From Phoronis australis (lineage: Eukaryota > Phoronida > Phoronidae), in NCBI GenBank assembly GCA_002633005.1, contig NMRA01000274.1:353143-417142 (forward strand): a DNA stretch of 64,000 bases, in the 5' to 3' direction. Positions 1 through 10,053 of the stretch are shown in pieces. The notes under the pieces are model-generated. The model saw nothing but the letters and a program-made list of their open reading frames with translations. It had not been told where the DNA came from and made no database searches. Numbering within the stretch: the first letter of the stretch is position 1; the number at the start of each line of letters is the position of its first letter. The position numbers were made by a program, and so were the translations under genes.

Positions 1-412
1 GGGTTAACACACAGCGCATTTAAATTGAGAAATTTAAAAATTTGAATACATATATCCAAATTAAGTAATGTTTTTGAAAACACAGGAAGGGTCATGTGGC
101 TTAATATGGGCATTCTTCATTTATAAAATCTGTCTGTTTCTTAACATCAACCTTCAACCTATATATATATATTTCCACTAGGGGCCGGAAGTTGCTTTAA
201 ATAGACCGTAATGAATTTTAAAAATCAAGTTTCTACAGCAATTTCAGGAAATCATTATAGGCCACTCACCTGAACAGATATGTTAACTGGCCTAGTAAAT
301 CAAATTAAATTTCACAAAAATAATGCTCTAAACTTATAATATTTTGGTTTGTTTAATTTCCTATATCAAATCTCGTTCCTTTCCACTGTCATCTCATAGA
401 TTTCAATCAGCG

Positions 413-535
413 TCAAGAGTTGCTGTCTGTTCTAGCTAGGTATTCGGGTATCGGGTTGTCATTGAGGTATTTCTGAAGGTAAGTACATGTGAGTCTCATC
501 TTTCCATCAACAGCTACGATGTAATCAAAGGCTGT
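413..535 (-). CDS. NATD1: NATD1 exon 3 and stop
   Basis: Acceptor TTATTTCAG/ACAGCC, phase 0, 40 codons plus TGA. Encodes FDYIVAVDGKMRLTCTYLQK then NPIPEYL, matching the conserved NATD1 C-terminus. Positions 1-412 would be its 3' UTR and flank. Confidence 0.88.
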   Translation of the reverse strand, partial: TAFDYIVAVDGKMRLTCTYLQKYLNDNPIPEYLARTDSNS

Positions 536-3442
536 CTGAAATAAGAAAAGTAAGGAATGGATAAAATTTAGTTCACAGGATCATGAAAAAGCACAGACCA
601 TTTACAAGTCAATAAATTGCATAAATCGTAAAAGAGTAAACAGAAACACACAGAAGAGAGGCATTACTTTTTTGTAACATTAGATTTATGTAGAAGTCAA
701 ACCAGTGACCCTGAGTGGCCATATAATAAAAACAGTAAAAACCCTCCAGTTTTGGACAGTCTAAAATTTGGGACACATATAATCAATCTGAAATTGAAGT
801 TTCTAGGTTCTGAAGATTGACGCATGGGCAATTTTGGCTATCATTATATTTCTGAAATGAAGGACACCGCGCTTAGCATCAACAGAGTCTGAAAATATAC
901 TTGACAGTTGATAAAGTCATCGAAAATGACCGCAATGTTTTCATGAGACCCCACGCTGTGTAACATCAAAGTGAATCTTAGTTTGTCACTGATAGCAATT
1001 TTTGAATTTGGGATGGCTAACATTGCCAATTTCTAAAATATGGTAAAAGCACTGACCTAGAGTGAAATAATTAAATTTTCACCGTCTCAAACTAGAAATT
1101 TTTTACTGCAATGCACGTTAGTCAAGATTCACTCACTACGAGTACATATGTTACTGTTAATTAGTGTAAAAAATGTTCTCCAATCACATTTTAGTTACAC
1201 CAGTTTAACTGAAGAGGTAGTTTGCCAAATACCATACTTGTTATGAATGCCAATCCCATTCAAATTCAACATATGAATCAAGTGACAATAAACACACACA
1301 TTCAAATTCACTTCATTAACAATTCAATACAAACTAAACAATAAACATTGATTGAGTAAGAAAATATCACATCTGAATTCAGGGATTTCATGTACGATGC
1401 GGGTGTCATTCTCAAATGCACTGAGGGACGTTTTTACATCATAAAAGATCCGGTAAAACCTTGATGACATGTATTGTAAACTACATGACAAAAGCAACAA
1501 TTGCCACTTGAGCGCACTAGAATTGAAAGCGCTGGTCCACTCCAGCATGCTTTGTGGTTCAAATTTGAAGAAGCAACCATCACAAAAATAAAAGATTGAA
1601 AGTGAGCCTCAAATGCATTAATTGAATTAATACATAGATTAGCAAATCTTCTGCAGAACTGGAGGCACATGCCATCTGGTTACATTGAACTTAAATATCA
1701 CCTTCTAAAATGCAAATAAAAAAATCAAATTACGTGTACACAAGATTTCTGTGATGTCAACGAACACTGCTGACAACAGTCCCACAATGCATTTCAAAAT
1801 TGACAGCAACGCGTAGATGAAATCCAGTGTATTTCAATGTAATTGTCGTAGATCAAATAAGCCACCAGACCACGTGAACTTGGTCTGCTTACATGGTCCA
1901 ACCTCGTAGACCTCCAGAACTCAAGTTGCGGTCTACCAATGAGACTTGAATATTTATCACAGTTTTAAAGTGACCGGGGTTGCCAAATACAGTATAATTC
2001 TTAAAGTCAATTTCATTTTTATAGCATACCAAGTAAACTCAGTCTGATAGCATGCTTAGTCTATAACATAATTCCAATAAACTTGCGAAACATTCTCTGT
2101 GGGTGCAGTAAAATGACCATTGTCAACAATGAATGTCAACAAGGTCTGTTGCTAAACACTCTCCTTTAAGCCCATGAACTCACTTGAGCTAGGTGTTTGG
2201 CAATTCCCTTGCCTCGGAATGAGGTTGGGACCTCCGTGTGGTACAAATCGGCAAACCCCGGCTTGATCCAGTCATAGTCTAACACAGCCTTCTCTGTACA
2301 CACTTCTCCATCTGAAACCATGACAATGTGCTGTAGTGAAGGGAGAAGCATAAGTTAGCTGTCTTCCCCTAAGATTGGTCGTGCAGCCGTACACCATATC
2401 AACACTGGTAAGCAATACAAATTTCTCTTCAAGCAAATGTACAGCCTGTAGTGCTTAATTACCTAAAAATCTTCTCGCGGCTCTTGATGTTTTGAAATAA
2501 TTTTAACTCAAATACTTCTTTCACATGTCTCTTCATTTGTCAGCAATCACAATTTGTCCTGCCAGGTATGAGAGGTGCAACCCTGGCAACAAAGTTTCGA
2601 GAACTAGTGAACTCCAGCAGATCACCTGTTAGTAATTTGCTCATTCCAGAGGTCACGGAGGTTGACCTCCATGTGATTAAAAAAGTTACATGCTACAGAC
2701 ATGCACAGTGATGCAATTCCTACAACAATGTCTCGGTTCATCATTTTGCTGATGGAACGAAGGACTATTCGGAAAAAATGTTGATTGCAAGAGTATTTAT
2801 TCGAGCTGGAAGGATTGAAAAACTCTCAGTGTACTGTAGAGTAGTTGCCTTCCAAAGTTCCGTTTTCCATTAAAAACGTACCCATGGTAATTTGCCTCTG
2901 ATAGTTTAGGCATGGTTGAGTGTAATTTGCAGAAAATCTTCCAGCAAACTGACTGCCCCATAGCCATGGCCTAAACATTACCCTAATTTAAGACTGTGAG
3001 CTTATCCTGGCAAGTGGAGGTAAGCAGTTAACGATGAACAATTTGTTCATTCGAGGCGTGAAGGAACTAGGAAATTAATGGCTGGTTCACGACTGCTTTG
3101 TAAAATCGTCGTAAGCAGGACAAAAGAACAAGAACGAACTACCGTACACAAGTATAAAGACTAAACTTTAAGCTGCACCACTCACTCACCGTCAGCGCGA
3201 AGCTGAATATAAAACTGTTTTGACTCTTTGTCATGGCTAACTACGAACGGCATCTCGCCTGGTTGGTTAGTGCTGGAGTTCATGGTTGTAACTTTATAGC
3301 TGCTCACATCGTTGAACTTGAAGGCAACGGACAACCTACTGCTAACCAACGACCGTAGCATTACACGACAAACAATACAACACCAACAGAATGAAACTGC
3401 CACTTCCTGTTTTCTATGCGACACCTGGTGGCAAACTTTCAT
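413..3442 (-). CDS. NATD1: NATD1-like GNAT-domain protein (three exons)
   Basis: Small GNAT-fold protein of the NATD1 (GTLF3B) family, whose substrate is not established. Three minus-strand exons (3442-3190, 2311-2184, 535-413) join in phase across GT-AG introns to TGA at 415-413. The family core is clear: VSHDKESKQFYIQLRAD, then KAVLDYDW, then DLYHTEVPTSFRGKGIAKHL with the R-G-x-G-x-A acetyl-CoA loop, then LTCTYLQKYLNDNPIPEYL at the C-terminus. The longest ATG frame (167 codons) has an in-frame TAA just upstream. Met29-equivalent at 3361 would give about 140 residues, and the Met at 3283 gives 114, closest to the vertebrate length of 113. The extra N-terminus from 3361 is rich in R, S and L and poor in acids, which could be a mitochondrial leader (inference). 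Identification is strong; the start is uncertain. Confidence 0.88.
2184..2311 (-). CDS. NATD1: NATD1 exon 2
   Basis: Acceptor TTTCAG/ATGG and donor CAA/GTGAGT; 128 nt, two bases completing the split codon plus 42 full codons. Carries the HTEVPTSFRGKGIAKHL acetyl-CoA-binding segment, the most diagnostic part of the family. Confidence 0.9.
3190..3442 (-). CDS. NATD1: NATD1 exon 1
   Basis: Encodes the variable N-terminus and the first beta strands (VSHDKESKQFYIQLRAD). The donor reads GACG/GTGAGT, so the exon ends in phase 1. An in-frame TAA lies at 3451-3449, just above the first ATG (3442-3440). Confidence 0.82.
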
Positions 3443-3757
3443 CACGGGTTACGAAGCAGTGGTCTGCTGAGTTTGAACTTGGTTAATCTCAAGATCACAT
3501 AGACGTGAATTTGGGGTTGAATATTTTTTAAAGTAACCAGGTGAATTTTTTTGTTAAGTGAAAAGAATTTTTGTAATTATTGGCCTCACAATCAGGCATT
3601 TTCTCCTTTACCGTAACTTGCGTCGCAGAACGGAATCGGAGGATGGCTAAATCAATTATTGTTTGATGAATTGGATTGCCAGCAGTTGAAAAAGGGTTGG
3701 TTAAAATTGACATTATTTTATTCAAATGTAATTTGATTAAATGCAGAGCAAATTTTT

Positions 3758-3868
3758 ATGAACGTGAACGTGATTATTCGAGTGAACTTGTCAAGTTGCC
3801 TCGCATAGGTCTACGAGATCTTCATTGAGATTAAGCATGACGAGATTCCAAGTTCACGCACAGCATGT
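3758..3868. mobile_element. Terminal fragment of an inverted-repeat element (family B)
   Basis: Related to the reverse complement of the left end of the element at 46549-46922: both carry GAACGTGATTATT, GAACTTG and GAGATCTTCA-type segments and end in CAAGTTCACGCACAGCAT. Only one terminus is present, so this is a truncated or internally deleted copy. Confidence 0.5.
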
Positions 3869-4116
3869 CTACTACGACGACATATTCGGTGCCCTCAAAG
3901 CTATCAATAAGTTAAGAAAATTAATCAATGCACGCAAACACAATTTTATACAGCATACCACCACTCTAGGCTCATGCTAGTTCCCTTTTTGAAATTTAAA
4001 TTTTTATAAAATTTTGCTTAATTGACTATGGTTTTGAAATGTTTGGAGTATTACCAAAGAAAATAAAAACTTCAGCATGAGATTTCAATAAATCAAACTT
4101 CCTTGCAATCAGTCTG

Positions 4117-4254
4117 CAGGGGCGGATCCAGGATTTTGAGTTAGGGGGACCAGGGCAGACATTCGCACCCGGCCCCCGAGCTGCCAAATGGAATCTGGGA
4201 GAATTTTAGGGGGCATGGCGCCCTTGCCCCCTCCCCTCCCTAAATCCGTTACTG
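4117..4254. mobile_element. MITE-like element, copy 1 of the CAGGGGCGGATCC family
   Basis: About 138 bp bounded by imperfect inverted termini, CAGGGGCGGATCCAGG on the left and the complement of CCTAAATCCGTTACTG on the right. The interior, including CTGGGAGAATTTTAGGGGG, is shared with the copy at 6702-6855. No clear target-site duplication was found. The superfamily is uncertain; hAT-like is one possibility from the terminal sequence. Confidence 0.6.
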
Positions 4255-5394
4255 CTTACTTAAACTTCATGAAACTGGACCAATTAATGGGCTTTTTGCT
4301 CACTTGCCGGAGCGCAGAGAAATGAGTTGTTGTGTTACGTGACCATCACGAGGAGGTGCTTATAAAATTAGGTAGCCTCGCATAGCAAGTCGTCAGTGAG
4401 TGTTTGAAACGTAGAATTATCGCGAAGGAAAATGCCAACGTAAAAGACATGACGACATTTAGAACTGGCTCGGATAAAAGTAGCTGGGAAACCTTTTTAG
4501 AACGGTTTTCTAAGCTGCGCTACATCCGAAAAGCCGTCGGGACAGCTAACAAGCGTTCTCTCAAGCAATGGCATTTTAAAAAATAACTTACGGCCTTAGT
4601 TAAATGTTTTGGGTATCTCCTACAATCCTTTGTGAATCCTACGTATAACGAAGAGCAATATTTTATCGCACACAAATCGTCTCCCGAGTTCAAAATAACG
4701 CCACTGTCAGAACTGAATAAGTCAGTGTAGGCCTATCCGACTCCAGTCAGCCTTCAGGATTTATGCCGGGGTTATTTACTTGAGTATAATGCACGTGCTG
4801 AAGTTTATTAGGATTGTTTCTCGATGGCTTTCTGCTATTAACTGTACGGTCGAAGCACACATAACTAGTAGAATTAAAAACATACACTGATAGTACTATA
4901 TACTTGAGGTTCATGGCAATAGGGCAATCCCGGATTACACAGTGACACTCGAACCTCGCTGTATTTACCCACAATGCCGTAAACATTTGTCAGGCCCATT
5001 TGCTGCCTCGTTTTCGAGCCACTGGAGTTTCACATGTTATTTGTTGTTGTCTGATTCTTAACAAGTTTTTCTCGGTTGCATTACTCTAGTCGTTCTTCCT
5101 ATGCTAACGAAGTATTAAATGTTGTGTTGTGGGCTGCAACACCGGCGTGAAAACGTTTTGTAAACTGGACAAATACCCGTCGATGCGTGATCTAAAATTC
5201 TTTGCCTTCCCGACATAATGAGAGACACGAAAATGTGCCTGATTTCAAAAACTAGATCATGTACTTTCTTATTTCCATAATAATGGCGAATAAAAGTCAT
5301 CTATAATGCATACATTTCCTGTTGAGTGACAATATCTGACGAGTGCAGTTTTCAAATGCATATTCTATGCTACTGTTACTGAGTGCCGAAGCGT

Positions 5395-5805
5395 GTCAGT
5401 CCCGTGCGTTCTTTCCAGGAATCGTCATGAAAAATGCATGGAAAACTATGCCTCGACATTGTTGTTCGCAATGCAAAGTAAAGAATCGTTATCAGATAAA
5501 TACATGCAAGGTTGTTTACATTTAATTCAACCGACACCACAAGAATCGTCATGAAAAAATGCTTGAAAACTGTGCCTCTGAGTTGTTGTTCTCAATGCAG
5601 GGTAAAGAATCGTTATCCGATAAATAAATATGTACACAGACGTTCTCTTGTACTACACAAGGTTGATTGTATTCAATTCAACTGACATTGCAGTAGTCGC
5701 GTTTCAGTTGGCATTCTTTCCATGGATCGTCATGGAAAAGTACTTGAAATGCTATTCCCAGAAAGTGTTGTTCACAATGCTGGGTTAAGAATTTTTATCA
5801 GTTCT
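5395..5805. repeat. Three-unit diverged tandem repeat (about 145-165 bp units)
   Basis: Three successive blocks share the order TTCTTTCCA-like, ATCGTCATGRAAAA, a TTGTTGTTC-like core, CAATGC, GGTAAAGAATCGTTATC. Starts lie near 5397, 5541 and 5702. The third is the most diverged. No coding capacity is conserved between units. Confidence 0.6.
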
Positions 5806-6701
5806 CTGTGTTTTGGCTTGTTTGACCCCGTTATCCTCAGAAATTTCAGGCAATATTTCCAATTTCTATTTATTATTATACCACAATATTAGCCTCGAAT
5901 GGCAGATACATATAGCCCCTCGGGCTCTAGATAACGGGGGATAACGACATCGCCATGTAATAATCTATATTTATTACTGATACCATGGATGAATCCTGAT
6001 AACACTAACTATTTCACTGTCCAGAAGCTTCTATGATTTTTACAATTCCCCAAAAAATGAGTTTTCATGTTAAAATTTGACACTGATTTTGAGCGAAAAC
6101 TGATGTGCCCGACTTTTAAACTATTTATCAGACTGAGTAGGAATTGTTTAAACTACAATTTAGTAATAGAACATAAGCAAGTTAACTGCAGCTCATAGTA
6201 CGATCCAAATCCGTGACATAGGGTGAATCACCCATTTATGGCTTTTTGTCTGGTCTGAAGTGCACTGCCCTCTTAAGATAGGAAACTGGTTGGTTTTCTC
6301 ATCGGAATGTGTGAATGAATGAGTTCTAGTTATGAAAAACTTACGCTCATTGCACTGTAGTCATGATATGAATAAAAGAATGAAAAGAGAAAACAAGAAA
6401 TTGCGGTTTTAATATGTGTGTGCCGTCTATATTAGTCTTTTTATCAATTTTATTCATAAAACGTACTTAGTCGGCACGCATCTGTTTGCAAATTTCATAA
6501 TGAACACACGGTTTACTCCGTGGATAGGAGGACACAGGTTATCGCTGACCGGTGTTTAGGTAGCTTTCAGTGAGACGATATACTGAAGACTGGATCGAAT
6601 TAATCACTTTTAACTTCGGCCGCACGTACTCAAGTCTGCTCAAACAAAACGAACTACGTAATGTCTGTTCTATGCTCCAGCTAGTGCTGCAAAACCTTGA
6701 C

Positions 6702-6855
6702 CAGGGGCGGATCCAGGATTTTGAGTTGGGGGGTGGGGCAGAGTATTGGCCAGGAATTTGCCCGTCAGACACTTACACCCCGAATTACCAAATTTAATCT
6801 GGGAGAATTTTAGGGGGGGCATGGCCCCCTTGGCTCCCCTCTAAATCCGCTACTA
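6702..6855. mobile_element. MITE-like element, copy 2 of the CAGGGGCGGATCC family
   Basis: About 154 bp, with the same left terminus and TTTTGAG follow-on as 4117-4254 and a right terminus CTAAATCCGCTACTA, the imperfect complement of the left end. The middle is longer than in copy 1. Confidence 0.6.
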
Positions 6856-7009
6856 CGGCCACGTGATGGGAACCAAACGAATATCAAGAACTACACGGTT
6901 CGCACCGCACACTACAGCAATTTATTATTTACTACAAGAAATTTTTATTAATATTGGTTATTGATTTGACCGCGTCGGTTATGACACCACATGAAATAGC
7001 CGATTTCGC

Positions 7010-7017
7010 TGACGTCA
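7010..7017. promoter_or_regulatory. CRE-type palindrome upstream of the unknown gene
   Basis: Perfect TGACGTCA, 60 bp upstream of the ATG at 7078. This is the CREB/ATF consensus and is often found in core promoters. Function here is inferred from position only. Confidence 0.45.
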
Positions 7018-7077
7018 TCAACTGTTTACGTTGTTCACTTGAGAACAGAGAACAACAGCCATCGCCATCAATAAGCT

Positions 7078-7167
7078 ATGTATTACGACGATAGCTCTGC
7101 TTCCTCAACAGAAAGCGACTCTGCCTCGAGTTGCGAAATGAGGGACCCGTTCTACAACTTCTCTAAA
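7078..7167 (+). CDS. Unknown gene, proposed exon 1
   Basis: ATG at 7078, 30 codons, ending DPFYNFSK at an AAA/GTTAGT donor. Without splicing the frame stops within a few codons (…VSQFPI, stop). The CRE palindrome just upstream supports a transcription start nearby. Confidence 0.5.
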
Positions 7168-8242
7168 GTTAGTCAATTTCCAATTTAATGCGCTTTCTTA
7201 ACGCAGTTTGACTACAAGGGACTGCCCTTAAAAAGGAATTTAGTTTTGAGTTAAATCTCTCCAATACAACTAAGAGTGAGGAGTGTTTTTAAAGAACATA
7301 GTAGACACCGAATAGCGAATAACGTGGGGTTCAGAGATGACGCTTAATTCTGTTCGCATTGCCCTTCTATGTCATTAATATTATTATTAACGTCATCACA
7401 AGTGCGCATGCTACTTGATTGAGACATGCTTCTTATCTCCTAAAAGGTCTAATAGTCCAATTTTCCGATAACTTCATCGCATGATGGACAACAGTAGCCT
7501 GTCGATCCTTTTTTGTATTGTGATCTAGATATTGGAGAACCACTGCACATCATTTAATACGTGTAGAAGACTACTTTTGACTGAAGTAGCAAACTAATTT
7601 TTTACCAACATTGCCAACGAATGTAAACTAGAGCGGTCCTGTCAGTGATGTAACACATAATGCCGTTGGGAACCGTTTCAGAATTTAGACCGTATTTCGC
7701 GCAATGCCTGTCCAGGGCAGCCTATACAGGATGCAGTCGCTAATAACCCCGCCGGAGACCTTCCATTTGGAAATCAAATGCTTCTCAACGGACCATCGGC
7801 ACAGACACAAAATGGTGGCTATCACCCCAAATTTGGCATGCCAGTAACGGCACCAGAGAATATACCATCCGTCAATAATCCGCCAGAGGGTGAACAAAAG
7901 CCTGACACGTCTCATCTTTTCACCCAAGAATTCGTTAGCCAGAATCCACAGTTCGCACAACTTCCGTCGGTCATTCCAGAACTCCAACAGTCAGATTCTG
8001 GTGCCGCTGATGGCAATACAAATAACAATTCCAGCAGCTCAGATGAAATGGAACACAGAGGGCGCTCGCCAACGGTGAGGCGGACAAACCCTCTGCATTA
8101 CATAGTCGAGAAGAAAGTGTCCTTCCAACAAGGTGACAAGTTGCCGGAAAAACAAGAGGTTCACTGCAACAAGAATAACAACACTGGAAATAACAAGCAG
8201 AAAAAGAAAACGAAAAAGTCAAAGAAGAACGGTAAAAAATAG
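7078..8242 (+). CDS. Uncharacterised two-exon low-complexity protein with lysine-rich tail
   Basis: Family not recognised. Proposed exons 7078-7167 and 7682-8242 join in phase 0 across AAA/GTTAGT and CCGTTTCAG/AATTTA to give 216 codons plus TAG. Exon 1 encodes an acidic-serine N-terminus (MYYDDSSASSTESDSASS). The middle is rich in Pro, Asn and Gln, has an NNNSSSSDEMEHRGRSP stretch, and includes one more conventional segment, RRTNPLHYIVEKKVSFQQ. The end is strongly basic (KKKTKKSKKNGKK), suggesting a nuclear or nucleolar or RNA-binding tail (inference). It appears largely disordered. The exon 2 frame (187 codons from the acceptor) is the longest plus-strand frame in the region, and the stop-free splice supports it. 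No homologue was checked. Confidence 0.6.
7682..8242 (+). CDS. Unknown gene, exon 2 and stop
   Basis: Opens directly after a strong CCGTTTCAG acceptor with NLDRISRNACPGQPIQDA and stays open for 186 codons to TAG at 8240-8242. An internal ATG at 7778 would give 154 residues if the upstream exon is wrong. Confidence 0.65.
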   Translation, partial: NLDRISRNACPGQPIQDAVANNPAGDLPFGNQMLLNGPSAQTQNGGYHPKFGMPVTAPENIPSVNNPPEGEQKPDTSHLFTQEFVSQNPQFAQLPSVIPELQQSDSGAADGNTNNNSSSSDEMEHRGRSPTVRRTNPLHYIVEKKVSFQQGDKLPEKQEVHCNKNNNTGNNKQKKKTKKSKKNGKK

Positions 8243-8751
8243 AGCAAAACCAAAGCTTGTTAAAATGCCATGTTTTATTTTGTCTTACCAGGACTATGGA
8301 TTATTTGAAAGATGACAAGGTTTGAACTGTAAATAGTGAAAACACATTTTATTTGGCAACACCATAATGCAGTTAAAATACAGATTGCATCAAAAAGCCC
8401 TGTGCTTAGTTCTTGGCGAATAACAACAGTAGCAAAGCACTCACACTTTGGTAAAGGTAACTTCTAAAATTCTTTAGATAAATACAAATCAAGGAGAACT
8501 TTAAATTCACCAGAAATCATTTCTTGGGAATGCTCAAGACAATACTCTTTACTGGGTAATTACACCAATATAAAATACCACAAATTCTCTGGATTTTTAA
8601 GATACTAAAGCCTCAAAGCACCCAATTTTGATGTAAAAAACACGACCTCTTCAAGAAAAATGTGTGCACTTTAAATCAATATTGCCAGCACTAAAATTGT
8701 AAACAATACAATGGCTAGATAAAGTCCACATGCTGGCATCTCTTGGCATTA

Positions 8752-8859
8752 GTCAGATATAGCGGTTCCTGATTCTGAGAACAAGTTTCATCCACTGAAT
8801 AATGGGCCCATTATTCAGAGATTGCCTGGTTCCCTATATCAGGAACCGCTATATCTGAC
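8752..8859. repeat. 108-bp inverted repeat with nested perfect palindrome
   Basis: Perfect 22-bp arms (8752-8773 and 8838-8859, starting GTCAGATATAGCGGTTCC) enclose a separate perfect 24-bp palindrome at 8795-8818 centred on GGGCCC. This is MITE-like or foldback-like. No clear target duplication flanks it. Confidence 0.75.
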
Positions 8860-9913
8860 CAGTGCTGCATCTCTTTTATTGACCAGGTTGCCTTTGGGCA
8901 CGAAACACTGACCAACAGAGTAAATCTAATTAAAATACAACTGCCTTCAATCGCAAAAAAGAACTTTCGATTTATTACATCTTAATGATACAAACTTGGT
9001 CTCTAATTTTTCCTCAGTCACAAATTAATTGGAGATGATTGAAGGACTTTGATATCAGGCCCCTCCAGTTGGCTTCATTAACATGGCATGTCATTTTAGG
9101 TGCTGAGCATAGTCTGAAACTCAAAGTTTTTTGTGAATCCAGAAACTGCTTCCTATCTGGGTGTGGAACGAGGCTAATCTTATAGGTCTGAGTTATCTCA
9201 ATTGAACGTTCACTTCCTAGACGCAGTGGGGATTAATATCTGTGTCAACTTTGACCTCAAGCAGTAATAACTTGTCAGTTGTTCTAAAGACCAAAAATCA
9301 CTTTTAACAGGAAATGAGTTGAGGATCACTTTATAGAGGTTAATGTTTTTTACATCAAAGATTGCCGCCAAACGTGGATGGATTAGGTCTTTCAAACCCT
9401 TGAATTTACACTTTAAGAACTGTATACAAAATATAACACTTCCATTTCACAAAAACAATGTACAAAACAATAGCTCATGCAGTGGTCAGTAAAACAGATA
9501 GCAGAGATTACTCTCACTCTGCTAAGACTTCTGGGAACACATGCTCACCCAGCAAAGACTTCTGGGTACATTTCTCACTTTGCAAAGACTTTTGAGAACA
9601 TACGCTCACCTGGCAAAGACTTCTTGGAAAATGTTGTAGCAAACTTTTCGACAAGCACTTAAAAGCCAGGCTATTCAATATGCACCCAAAACTCTTTTTA
9701 AAATTACAAGCTCCCATTCTACAATCAAAAATGAATAAACATCTTCTGTTAGTATGGTTATCCTAACCAAAGGCACCTTGGATTTTAAACTTCACCTTCT
9801 AAAACATTCCTCTTTTAAAAATATACAAAATTCAACGAGCCAAAGCAAAATCCTCATAGTGAAAAACACAACACTGATACCTTTCACTGATATCATTCTG
9901 GGAGTGCTTTAAT

Positions 9914-10053
9914 TAAAGCAACATTAAACCCATACTTTTTGTCAAAAACAAGTTTTGATTTAGGTCACTTGACCCATTTTATAATGTTAAGGTAAATATC
10001 CAAAATCAAAACTTGTTTCTTGACAGAAAGCAAAAGTTTAATGCCACTTTAAA
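9914..10053. repeat. Imperfect inverted repeat, MITE-like
   Basis: The left arm contains TGTCAAAAACAAGTTTTGAT and the right arm ATCAAAACTTGTTTCTTGACA. Similarity extends outward through GCATTAAAC-type sequence and AAAG-rich ends, giving arms of about 55 bp with mismatches. Confidence 0.6.

Larger units (their letters stand above)
3446..7009. other. Intergenic stretch between NATD1 and the unknown gene
   Basis: No supported gene. The NATD1 promoter should lie at its left edge. It holds an inverted-terminal repeat fragment (3758-3868), two related MITE-like elements (4117-4254 and 6702-6855) and a three-unit tandem repeat (5395-5805). Short open frames here begin at non-ATG codons or lack any recognisable family. 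Confidence 0.6.

Noticed and set aside
4404-4586. 60-codon plus-strand open frame rich in Lys and Arg
   Set aside because: It opens at TTG, not ATG, has no recognisable domain and no splice context.
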